Of a stretch of DNA of 64,000 bases, positions 1-7,413 are shown one piece after another (within the stretch, counting starts at the first letter, position 1; each line of letters opens with the position of its first letter). Source of the DNA: Ignavibacteria bacterium. GTDB lineage: Bacteria; Bacteroidota; Ignavibacteria; Kapaibacteriales; UBA961. Location of the stretch: positions 62,001 to 126,000 of the forward strand of contig JADJXV010000012.1 in assembly GCA_016720145.1 (NCBI GenBank), read 5' to 3'. The notes below the pieces were generated by a model, which ran no database searches, was not told the DNA's origin, and saw nothing but the letters and a program-made list of their open reading frames with translations. The position numbers and the translations under genes are program-made.

Positions 1-1
1 A

Positions 2-382
2 TACTTACACGTATTTACCTACTCCGAACGAGAAAACACACCCGCAGCAATTTATAGCGGGAAAGTCCCAATTGCCAAGCGTAAGGAGCGAACGGCTCGG
101 CTGAGGAATCTGTCGGCAATGAAAAAAAGTGAGTTTTACCGTTCACAAATCGGCACTGAACGTATTGTAATACCTGAAACATATAACCACGAGACCGGAC
201 TCTGGATCGGCTGGACAGAGAATTACGTTCGCGTCGAATTCCCCGCTTCACCGTCGATTATCCAAGCTCCTGTGCGTGTGCGACTCGTTGAATTCCTCGG
301 CGACACCGTTCGCGCAGAACTCCTCGAGCAGCCGATGTTGGAAGATAATCACACACCGCACTATATACCAATTTTACTGTAA
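2..382 (+). CDS. mtaB: tRNA threonylcarbamoyladenosine methylthiotransferase MtaB, C-terminal fragment
   Basis: The reading frame is open from the left edge, so only the last 126 residues are present. The visible part has the end of the radical-SAM domain (HVFTYSERENTPAA, then KRKERTARLRNLS) followed by a C-terminal TRAM-like RNA-binding domain (GLWIGWTENYVRVEFPA). In the family this enzyme adds a methylthio group to t6A37 of ANN-decoding tRNAs, using two iron-sulphur clusters whose cysteines lie upstream of the window. A start at the ATG at 119 would cut the conserved segment, so it is rejected. The stop is 10 bp before truA, which suggests a tRNA-modification operon. The choice of MtaB over MiaB rests on the YSERENTPA and short TRAM pattern and is fairly but not fully certain. 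Confidence 0.85.
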   Translation, partial: YLHVFTYSERENTPAAIYSGKVPIAKRKERTARLRNLSAMKKSEFYRSQIGTERIVIPETYNHETGLWIGWTENYVRVEFPASPSIIQAPVRVRLVEFLGDTVRAELLEQPMLEDNHTPHYIPILL

Positions 383-392
383 ATCATTACTG

Positions 393-1151
393 ATGAGAAC
401 CTTACTCCTACGCGTAGAATACGACGGAACGAATTTTGGTGGCTGGCAATTCCAGCTCAATGCTCCCACGATTCAGGGTGAACTCGAAAAAGCATGGCAC
501 AAACTGACCGGTTCAGATGAACGGATTGTAGGAGCGGGACGCACTGATGCAGGGGTTCATTCCCGCGGTCAAGTCGCACATATTAAAATACCCGATGAAT
601 TTAACATACCTGATCATAAATTCGCGCTTGCGCTGAATTCCCGCCTGCCGAAGTCTATCCGCATCACCGCCACCCAAGTAACCGAACTCGATATTCAGGC
701 ACGATTTGATGCAATTTCCCGTGAGTACTCCTACTCGATTACCACCAATCAGTCCGTATTCAATCGTCATTTTTCATGGCATGTGAATTACAGATTTGAC
801 CATGAATTGCTTGTTGAATCTGCAGCAGCTTTCCTCGGAAAACACAATTTCACGACCTTTTCCAAGCGTAATGATGATACATTAAGCTATGTATGCGACC
901 TGCAAATCTGCGAGTGGACGGAGATTGACAATGGTCTCCGCCTCCGTATCAAGGCCGACCGATTTGTCTATGGCATGGTACGTTCGCTCGTCGGCGCAAT
1001 GATGGATACCGCCACTCATAAGCTTACAATTAGCAACCTAATAGAATATCTACACTTAGCCGACCGTCAACACAACAGCACTCTCGCTCCACCGCAAGGA
1101 TTGATTCTCGAAAAAATCGGTTATCCGGCTGAACTTGGGGTGATGATTTAG
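393..1151 (+). CDS. truA: tRNA pseudouridine(38-40) synthase TruA
   Basis: This 252-residue protein is the normal length for TruA, which isomerises U38-U40 in the anticodon arm of tRNAs. The N-terminus MRTLLLRVEYDGTNFGGWQ is the typical first strand. The catalytic motif GAGRTDAGVHSRGQ places the nucleophile at Asp52, and FVYGMVRSLVGAMMD near residue 195 is the usual C-terminal signature. I chose the ATG at 393 because it matches the family start; an upstream in-frame start at 276 would overlap mtaB by over 100 bp and add an unrelated extension. It follows mtaB by 10 bp and is probably cotranscribed with it. Nothing is unusual about the gene. Confidence 0.96.
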   Translation: MRTLLLRVEYDGTNFGGWQFQLNAPTIQGELEKAWHKLTGSDERIVGAGRTDAGVHSRGQVAHIKIPDEFNIPDHKFALALNSRLPKSIRITATQVTELDIQARFDAISREYSYSITTNQSVFNRHFSWHVNYRFDHELLVESAAAFLGKHNFTTFSKRNDDTLSYVCDLQICEWTEIDNGLRLRIKADRFVYGMVRSLVGAMMDTATHKLTISNLIEYLHLADRQHNSTLAPPQGLILEKIGYPAELGVMI

Positions 1152-1199
1152 TTTTTATAGTCGTAAGTAATAAGTCGTAAGTCGTAAGAGATGAGTTCG

Positions 1200-1536
1200 T
1201 TGACTAGACTCCAGCTTCAGCTGGAGGACTGGATGCACAAGTTGAATAGCCCCCAGCTTTAGCTGGTGGGGAAAGAGCCACGAAAAATTTGAATGCAATT
1301 TCATTCCGATGAAATAAAACTCTTCTTGGATAGCCCCCAGCTTTAGCTGGCGGGAAAAGATGTCCAAGAATTCCGGCTTTAGCCAAACATTGAATGCGAT
1401 ACATTTCTTTCAAAACAAAAGCCCGATAGTTACTACACTACCTGGCTTTCTTTATCAGTACTTGCTTCTGTAAATTGGGCTAAAGCCCGTAGAAAAATAA
1501 CACCATATACTCCAGTTGAGGCTGGAGTCTAGTCAA
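1200..1536. mobile_element. MITE-like palindromic element with terminal inverted repeats (family C)
   Basis: The ends are inverted copies of TTGACTAGACTCCAGC (1200-1215 and complement at 1521-1537). Each end also forms a hairpin (CCAGCTTCAGCTGG; CCAGTTGAGGCTGG). Inside are two copies of AGCCCCCAGCTTTAGCTGG (about 1248-1266 and 1333-1351) and further palindromes GGCTTTAGCC and GGGCTAAAGCCC. It has no coding capacity beyond frames created by the repeats. It fills most of the truA-lipoprotein gap. Just upstream (1160-1190) is a short direct repeat of GTCGTAAG. The structure resembles a non-autonomous, hairpin-rich element; no transposase is visible here, so mobility is inferred. Confidence 0.55.
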
Positions 1537-1643
1537 AAATTCGAAAACTCAGGTTACGTTTCAACATCTATAGAATTCATTTCTTTAAAAATTTGTTTCT
1601 TTCTCAATGACCACTGCCCTTTGTATGCTGGATTGTCATTCAA

Positions 1644-2351
1644 TTATTTTTGATGTTTTTCTCTGATCAATCTATTAAATTCAACTAACGAAAACAGTTT
1701 ATTTTTCCATGGTTTATTGAATTTATAGTCTTTTCCAACTGTAATCACCAAATTCCTAGAATCGGCAATTTTTTCCAATTGCTCGAGACTGACTGTTGAA
1801 TATAGATACTGCGTAACCTCTTCTGTTTTATAAGTAGTTGGGGAATTATTACTCAACTGCTTATCCTCATACGTCTTTGTGTATGTCCTAGTAAAATTAG
1901 TAGCGCTATCGATCATAATGACTTGTTTCCATTTATCACCCGTGATGGAAATCGAGTCACCGGAATGATAATGTACCCATTCCGGCTTATACAAATTATC
2001 AATCGTCGGTGTCACCATATTTGCAAGCGATAGAGTAGTCTCTTTTGAACGTGAAAGCAAAAGTATCCAACGAATATGGAGTACATCAGGCGTGCAACTG
2101 GTATCGCGACCTCTACATTTATAAAACGCTTGAATATCGAGCTCTGGGTCGTATCCTGCCCATACAGGATACATCTCTATAATTTCAGGAGTCGAAGCGA
2201 GAATTGTTCTCTCATGAAATATATCATAGGTGGCTATTAGCGGAGTTTTAGGTGTGTGACACCCCGTGAGCCTAGCTAATATTAATAGAATCATTACTAT
2301 TTTGTGTTTAAATATACAAGCTGTCTTTTGTAAAAGTGGCATCATTGTCAT
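1644..2351 (-). CDS. putative lipoprotein of unknown function
   Basis: The protein has a short hydrophobic N-terminus ending in LARLTGC, a plausible lipobox, so the mature protein would be lipid-anchored at Cys31 (counting from the longest start). The rest is soluble and has no domain I recognise; it carries a few cysteines (CRGRDTSC) and a C-terminal segment rich in Lys and Asn. The start is uncertain: the ATG at 2294 (MILLILARLTGC) gives a very short signal, while 2351 or 2342 gives a longer one. It stands alone on the minus strand downstream of a T9SS gene, with about 260 bp between them. Base composition is more AT-rich than the large T9SS genes, and it may be lineage-specific. Confidence 0.6.
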   Translation of the reverse strand: MTMMPLLQKTACIFKHKIVMILLILARLTGCHTPKTPLIATYDIFHERTILASTPEIIEMYPVWAGYDPELDIQAFYKCRGRDTSCTPDVLHIRWILLLSRSKETTLSLANMVTPTIDNLYKPEWVHYHSGDSISITGDKWKQVIMIDSATNFTRTYTKTYEDKQLSNNSPTTYKTEEVTQYLYSTVSLEQLEKIADSRNLVITVGKDYKFNKPWKNKLFSLVEFNRLIREKHQK

Positions 2352-2447
2352 TTTTATTCTATAATTTTAATATAGTTACAGAATTACAAAGCCATTCAAG
2401 CTCTCATCTTTCAAATAATATTCTAACTCATTGTGTTCAAACAAACA

Positions 2448-2479
2448 AAAAGCCCAACGAGGAGTGCTTGTGGGCTTTT
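2448..2479 (-). terminator. intrinsic terminator downstream of the IgGFc-type T9SS gene
   Basis: A 9-bp perfect stem (AAAAGCCCA / TGGGCTTTT) with a 14-nt loop. Read on the minus strand it is followed by a T-rich tract (TTTTTGTTTG). It lies about 130 bp past the stop of the minus-strand gene. The flanking A/T runs would allow weak function in both directions. Confidence 0.55.
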
Positions 2480-2568
2480 GTAAAATGTATTTTCTATAAA
2501 ACAAATCTTTCACTACGTTCGTACTGCTTGCGGGACAATTCTCTCGAAGTCCATATCGACCCCAATAA

Positions 2569-2600
2569 CCGAGGGCATCGCGAGGACGCGATACTCTCGG
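2569..2600. repeat. GC-rich hairpin next to a stop codon
   Basis: CCGAG (2569-2573) pairs with CTCGG (2596-2600), enclosing ATCGCG/CGCGAT around an AGGA loop. It ends 9 bp before the stop of the minus-strand gene. No T-run follows on either strand, so it looks more like a REP-type or mRNA 3'-end stabilising hairpin than a terminator. Confidence 0.35.
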
Positions 2601-2609
2601 AAGAATCTC

Positions 2610-5156
2610 CTATCGGACAATCACAATCACGCGCTCTTCGACATAACTCCCCGACACCATGCGCAGGATATACGAGCCGGCGCTTAGCTGTTCAACCGGT
2701 ATTCTAACCTGATAGTTACCTGTGTCAAAACTTGACTTTGCGAGTGTTGCTACGGTAATTCCATTCATATCAGCAAGCGTAATTTCCGTTGCGTTTTGGG
2801 TAGGGATCATAAATTCAGCCGTTCCACCTGTAGCGCCCATTGGATTCGGGCTGACGGCGAGGTTGAATCCGGTAGCTACGTTGCTGATTTTATTAATTTG
2901 CGAACCGCCTCCGGGAGGTTTGATTCTACTTGAATCGGTTACTGTTCCAAAGAGTTGCGCGATGATATCACTACGCGTGGCATCGCTTGCAAAGCTAATC
3001 GTTGCTGTAAAATCACCGGAGACCGTCGGAATAAAATCGACACGGTAGTCAAAATACTCACCTGCTTTGATCACAAACGGATACTTGAGCCCTTGATCCA
3101 ATAATTCAAAGGGTTTACCGGAGAGTGAACGTGCCTGATCATTGCTATAAATCGTTAAATCCACTCGGCCTACATTATGGACGCGGAGATTGCCCCACGA
3201 GGTGCGGGTGTTTTTGACTTGCGAACCGAAATCATGATTATCCACAATGATGTCCGGGCTTGCAACTTCTGCCGTTACAGCAAGATAGCTCATCGAGCAA
3301 GCGCTTCCGACGCTTAATTTATCGGTATAGAAGCCATCATTTTTTTGAGTAAAGGTAATCGTAATATCGCGCGTGCCACCGGCAGGAATAGTAAAAGGAA
3401 GAATTGATTTATCAATCGTAAATCCTTGTGTTGGATTAGAAAATTCTAATTTTTCAACTGTGTAAGTAAGTGCAGAAGTATTACGAATACTTGTCGAAAG
3501 TGACACAAGACTGCCGGACTTTACCAAGCCGAAATCCAATGCAGGATCGACACTGAGCGCATATTGTACGCTGTAGGTAATCGTAATTGTTGTATCATTT
3601 CCAGCCAAATCACTGAATGTAATGACGGCAAGAGCGTTGGTAGGGGGCATACTATCTGATAAAACCCAAGAGAAATTGCTGACACCTAACACCGGGAATC
3701 CATACGAATCAGTAGCAGAATTTCCATACAAATACGCAGCAAAAGCAGTACTCGAGCGCAGTGCATAGACACCTTCATCTGGAAGAACAAGTGTCTTTAA
3801 TCCATAACTCTTACCATTGATTTGCTGGGAGTAATTCTGGTCAAAACCCGGGCCAAATTGATTAATGATTCTCGTCCATACAAGCTGTCCTCCGGTCAAG
3901 GTACCGAGCCATAGGTCATCGGGCACGGCGCCGTTTACCGTTTCATGGATGAGAGCAATGTAATTCGTGGTGGTCTTTCCGGTAGGAGTTTTTGCGCCGG
4001 GAGTTGCGAAGGCTACTTTTTTTTGATATTGTTCATACGGCAGCACCGACATTTGGAATGGCTTGCTTGATGCCAAATTGTCATCGCTTTGACCTGTATT
4101 GTAAACACTTATAAAGATTGGTTTGTTGGATGAAACAACTTTCGCAGAAGGATTACCATCATCAAGTCGTCGTTCAATATAACCATCTTCACGCTTCCCT
4201 GTATTTTTTGGAATGACTAACCATTGCTGTCCGTCGCGAAATACTGTTGTATTTTTTTCTTTTCCATAAATACGAATCTGTGGATTTTTCTTTCGTCCGT
4301 AAAATATCGGTACTAAATATTCCTTACCCCAATGAGCTGTAGGAATTTCCATTTCACAAATATAATTTCCCCATGGAATACCATCAGGAACTAGTGCGCT
4401 TTGATTGCCGGAAACTACTGTAACCGGCTTATTCGATTTGATACGGCTGCCGGAGATATCCTGACCAATGCCATTAGTCGCAAAACAAAGAACATCGCCT
4501 TTATTCATCGTAAAGGATGTCGTACTACCCGGCTTAAGGCCACCGGAAGTAGTTGATGAAGAATTTCCGCCCATGGTGAAGCTCACGGTAGTCTCGTCAT
4601 TGGCGGCTGTAATCGTTGTTGTCGCTATGAGATTTCTCGGGTTATCAAAACACTGCTGATAGCTTGAGACAATATACTCCGTTCCAAGCGCAGATACCGG
4701 CATCACAGCGAATCCTTCACCGGATGTTTTGGTCATCGAATATCCGTAACAGCTTATTGGAGCTTGCGCGCTAACATGTACACCTGCTTGCAGATACAGT
4801 TTTTCTTCAGGTGCTTTTGTATCACCAGCATTTTCAAACGGCTCGGCAACTGCAGCTGGAATAACAAAATCGGTGACATCGTTTGCTTCGACAGTCTTGG
4901 TTTCGGAGTATCCTCGTCCGGTAATTTCAACGGTCACTGTTTGTTTGATTTTTGAAATAACGACTACGCGGCAGGTACGCTCAAGAGACTTGGGCGGCTC
5001 TTCGAAGTTCGGCGGGAAGGAAAAATAGAAATCTTTACCGGCTTGCGTATCGGTAAGAATCCGATCTGATTTGCCACTTTTGACGGGTTGCTTTTGCGCT
5101 GAAGCAGGCACAAGACAAAGTAGAAAAATGGCCAACAATGGTAGAAATTTTTTCAT
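2610..5156 (-). CDS. IgGFc-binding-type surface protein with T9SS sorting domain
   Basis: The ATG at 5156 gives a clean signal peptide (MKKFLPLLAIFLLCLVPASA, then Q) and has GGAG about 8 nt upstream, so I prefer it to the ORF start at 5252. Of the 848 residues, roughly 30-420 resemble the IgGFc-binding N-terminal family (AGKDFYFSFPPNFEE, CYGYSMT, GTEYIVSSYQQ). Residues about 560-720 resemble choice-of-anchor/Ig-like repeats (ALDFGLVKSGSLVS, DNHDFGSQVKNTRTSWG). The last 80 (SPNPMGATGG to the C-terminus) are a type A T9SS sorting signal. The protein should cross the outer membrane by T9SS and remain on the surface or be released. A paralogue with the same N-terminal architecture is at 36196-39234. 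A ligand cannot be told from the sequence. Confidence 0.88.
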   Translation of the reverse strand: MKKFLPLLAIFLLCLVPASAQKQPVKSGKSDRILTDTQAGKDFYFSFPPNFEEPPKSLERTCRVVVISKIKQTVTVEITGRGYSETKTVEANDVTDFVIPAAVAEPFENAGDTKAPEEKLYLQAGVHVSAQAPISCYGYSMTKTSGEGFAVMPVSALGTEYIVSSYQQCFDNPRNLIATTTITAANDETTVSFTMGGNSSSTTSGGLKPGSTTSFTMNKGDVLCFATNGIGQDISGSRIKSNKPVTVVSGNQSALVPDGIPWGNYICEMEIPTAHWGKEYLVPIFYGRKKNPQIRIYGKEKNTTVFRDGQQWLVIPKNTGKREDGYIERRLDDGNPSAKVVSSNKPIFISVYNTGQSDDNLASSKPFQMSVLPYEQYQKKVAFATPGAKTPTGKTTTNYIALIHETVNGAVPDDLWLGTLTGGQLVWTRIINQFGPGFDQNYSQQINGKSYGLKTLVLPDEGVYALRSSTAFAAYLYGNSATDSYGFPVLGVSNFSWVLSDSMPPTNALAVITFSDLAGNDTTITITYSVQYALSVDPALDFGLVKSGSLVSLSTSIRNTSALTYTVEKLEFSNPTQGFTIDKSILPFTIPAGGTRDITITFTQKNDGFYTDKLSVGSACSMSYLAVTAEVASPDIIVDNHDFGSQVKNTRTSWGNLRVHNVGRVDLTIYSNDQARSLSGKPFELLDQGLKYPFVIKAGEYFDYRVDFIPTVSGDFTATISFASDATRSDIIAQLFGTVTDSSRIKPPGGGSQINKISNVATGFNLAVSPNPMGATGGTAEFMIPTQNATEITLADMNGITVATLAKSSFDTGNYQVRIPVEQLSAGSYILRMVSGSYVEERVIVIVR

Positions 5157-5577
5157 AAAAAATTCTCCGGGGAATGTAAAAAAATAGTAGGATAACTTCA
5201 ATAGGAAAAAGGCATTCGGCTGATTATGTGTTTTGTGTGTACAACTTAGCATTTATCCCGAATACATCCAAGTGATTTATTTCAAAATCATTGGAATATA
5301 GTGAAATAGGTGTTTTTTTGAGTTAAAAATGTTTTTATGTTTGAGAATTAATCAAAACCCACTTCCAGATTAATGTCTGATTATGATCTCGGTCTTCTAT
5401 CGCATTTGGGTTCTAATCTCCATCCCGACACACCAACACCAAACCCCAAAATAATCTCCCGAAAACCATTAAAAGCAAAGAACCTACCGCATAATTTGCC
5501 CAAAAGCCGTATTAATTTGCCCAAAAGCCGTATTTTTGAACGTTGAACCAAAGTTTTACTCACATATAGACAAGCAA

Positions 5578-6453
5578 ATGATAAAAAGCATGACTGGATT
5601 TAGCAAAGCCGAGATGAGCGAAAATGGCGTAACGGCAAGCGTAGAAATCAAAAGCGTGAACGGACGCTACCTCGAAACAACCGTAAAATTACCCAAAAGT
5701 CTGAATCATAAAGAGTTTGAAGTACGCGAAATCGCTCGGAAAGCACTCACCCGCGGGAGCGTATTTGTGAATATTAATATTCAGCAAGAAACAGCAGCAC
5801 AGGCGATGCAATTCAATGAAGAGTCAGCAGTTGCATATTTTGGTGCTATCGAAAAACTCAAAAAACGCCTTAAAATCAAAGAAACAATCACCCTCGACCA
5901 CCTCCTCGCCTTTAGTGATGCAATGATCGAAACCAAACAAGACGACTCCTCCGAGCAGGTATGGAAGCTCACGAATAAAGCCCTCAACGAAGCCCTCAAA
6001 GAACTCGAAATCATGCGCAAAAAAGAAGGGAATGAAATCGATAAAGACCTCAAAAAACGCGTCAAAGGTATCGAAGAGGGTCTCGCTAAAATCGAAGATA
6101 AAGCGGCTAGCCGTATTCCCGAAGAACGCGAGCGTCTCCGTCAGCGCATTGCGCAACTCTTTGAAAGTGATGAAATTGACGAGCAGCGTCTGCAAATGGA
6201 AATCGTCATTCTTGCCGACAAGCTCGATATTTCCGAAGAATGTGTGCGCCTCAGAAGCCATATTAAATTCTTCCATGAGACCATGAAATTGACCGAAGCA
6301 GTCGGCCGCAAGCTGAATTTCCTCTTGCAGGAAATGCACCGCGAAGTCAATACGATTGGTTCGAAAGCCAACGATGCGTGGATCGCGCAAATCGTCGTCG
6401 GCATGAAGGAAGAATTAGAGCGTATTCGTGAACAAGCACAAAATATCGAGTAA
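5578..6453 (+). CDS. yicC: YicC family endoribonuclease
   Basis: The sequence MIKSMTGFSKAEM at the start and the C-terminal block (FFHETMKLTEAVGRKLNFLLQEMHREVNTIGSKAND) are the two diagnostic YicC ends (N-terminal YicC domain and DUF1732). It has 291 residues, the usual size. E. coli YicC is an endoribonuclease acting on small RNAs; that role is family knowledge, not shown here. The ATG at 5578 fits the conserved MTGF start; the longer frame from 5536 adds a non-conserved leader. It lies 9 bp ahead of gmk, the same order as in many Bacteroidota and Firmicutes, so the two are almost certainly one transcript ending at the hairpin at 7084. Confidence 0.94.
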   Translation: MIKSMTGFSKAEMSENGVTASVEIKSVNGRYLETTVKLPKSLNHKEFEVREIARKALTRGSVFVNINIQQETAAQAMQFNEESAVAYFGAIEKLKKRLKIKETITLDHLLAFSDAMIETKQDDSSEQVWKLTNKALNEALKELEIMRKKEGNEIDKDLKKRVKGIEEGLAKIEDKAASRIPEERERLRQRIAQLFESDEIDEQRLQMEIVILADKLDISEECVRLRSHIKFFHETMKLTEAVGRKLNFLLQEMHREVNTIGSKANDAWIAQIVVGMKEELERIREQAQNIE

Positions 6454-6462
6454 CCTACGCCG

Positions 6463-7026
6463 ATGCCAAAACAATTATTTGTGCTCTCTGCGCCAAGTGG
6501 CGGCGGTAAAACTACTGTAGCACGGCACTTACTTGCGACGTTTCCTAATCTTCGCTTCTCTGTATCAGCCACGACCCGCATGCAGCGACCGGGCGAGATA
6601 CATGGCAAAGATTATTTTTTTCTGTCCAAAGATGAATTCTCGATACGCATCAATCAAGGTGATTTGCTGGAATATGAAGTAATATTTGGTAATTACTACG
6701 GCACATTGCGATCGGAAGTACGGAGGATTTTAGAATCCGGCGAAAGTATGATATTTGATGTAGATGTCAAGGGAGCACTTTCACTCCGCAGGGCTTTTCC
6801 GGATGAATCGCTTTTGATGTTCATAGCGCCGCCCAGTATGGACGCACTCGAAAAACGCTTGCGGTCACGCCAAACAGAATCAGCCGAACAAATCGCGCTT
6901 CGCCTCGAGAGAGCAGCAATGGAAATGCAAAGTGTAGATTTTTTTGATGAAGTCATTATCAATGATATTCTCACTCAGACTCTTGATCGTGCAGAAGAGG
7001 TAGTCAGGATGCATATTGATACGTAA
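6463..7026 (+). CDS. gmk: guanylate kinase
   Basis: The protein converts GMP and ATP to GDP and ADP in purine salvage and nucleotide synthesis. At 187 residues it is standard length. The P-loop is SAPSGGGKTT at residues 9-18, the GMP-binding region includes VSATTRMQRPGE and YFFLSKDEF, and LLEYEVIFGNYYGT and FDVDVKGALSLR follow in family order. The FDEVIIND motif near the C-terminus is also typical. It is the second gene of a yicC-gmk operon (9-bp gap) and is followed by a strong terminator. Confidence 0.96.
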   Translation: MPKQLFVLSAPSGGGKTTVARHLLATFPNLRFSVSATTRMQRPGEIHGKDYFFLSKDEFSIRINQGDLLEYEVIFGNYYGTLRSEVRRILESGESMIFDVDVKGALSLRRAFPDESLLMFIAPPSMDALEKRLRSRQTESAEQIALRLERAAMEMQSVDFFDEVIINDILTQTLDRAEEVVRMHIDT

Positions 7027-7083
7027 TTTTGAGACATATTTTACTACCTCCAAGTCATGATTAATCAAGCAGATACATAGCGT

Positions 7084-7117
7084 AAAAGAGATGCTTTTGA
7101 AAGCATCTCTTTTTTTG
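7084..7117 (+). terminator. Rho-independent terminator after gmk
   Basis: A perfect 13-bp stem (AAAAGAGATGCTT / AAGCATCTCTTTT) with a TTGA loop, followed by a run of T on the plus strand, 58 bp after the gmk stop. Confidence 0.9.
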
Positions 7118-7165
7118 CGTAAAGATGTGGTAAAGGTCAATGATAATTTAAGATAAATTTGGAAT

Positions 7166-7278
7166 GTAGGGGCGAGTTTTGCACTCGCCCTTGCCGTCAA
7201 AGGGTTCGGATGTAAGGGCGAGTCTTGCACTCGCCCTTGCCGTCCAAGAGTTTGGGCGAGCGCAAGGATCGCCCCTAC
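7166..7278. repeat. GTAGGGGCGA-ended hairpin repeat (family E)
   Basis: The element begins with GTAGGGGCGAG (7166-7176) and ends with its approximate complement CGCCCCTAC (7270-7278). Inside, GGGCGAGTnTTGCACTCGCCC occurs twice, each followed by TTGCCGTC, and each forms a strong hairpin. It sits in the gmk-permease gap with no gene of its own. Short GTAGGGGCG-ended repeats are widespread in bacterial intergenic DNA; a lone GTAGGGGCGAAG is also seen near 30841. Confidence 0.6.
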
Positions 7279-7413
7279 CGTAGATTGATTCGGTCATGTT
7301 ACATAATTGTCCTATATCTCAGAATTGTAAATACTTCTCAATTATTTCCTTTGCATAGGAAATGTGAAGTTCCTATGTTTGAAACGAATTTATATAAACT
7401 TATACCATAGAAC

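Noticed and set aside
1155..1413. Two minus-strand ORFs of 70 and 69 residues with repeated QLKLGAIQ or PPAKAGGY
   Set aside because: They translate the repeated AGCCCCCAGCTTTAGCTGG units in element C, so the apparent peptide repeat is a repeat artefact.
2336..2707. A plus-strand ORF of 123 residues upstream of the T9SS gene
   Set aside because: It crosses the terminator and the 3' end of the minus-strand gene and has no recognisable protein character.
5824..6390. A 188-residue minus-strand ORF opposite yicC
   Set aside because: It is a shadow of yicC; the plus-strand frame matches the conserved YicC family along its full length.
7225..7410. A 61-residue ORF just before the permease, possibly a leader peptide
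   Set aside because: It starts inside the family E repeat and its sequence has no sign of selection.
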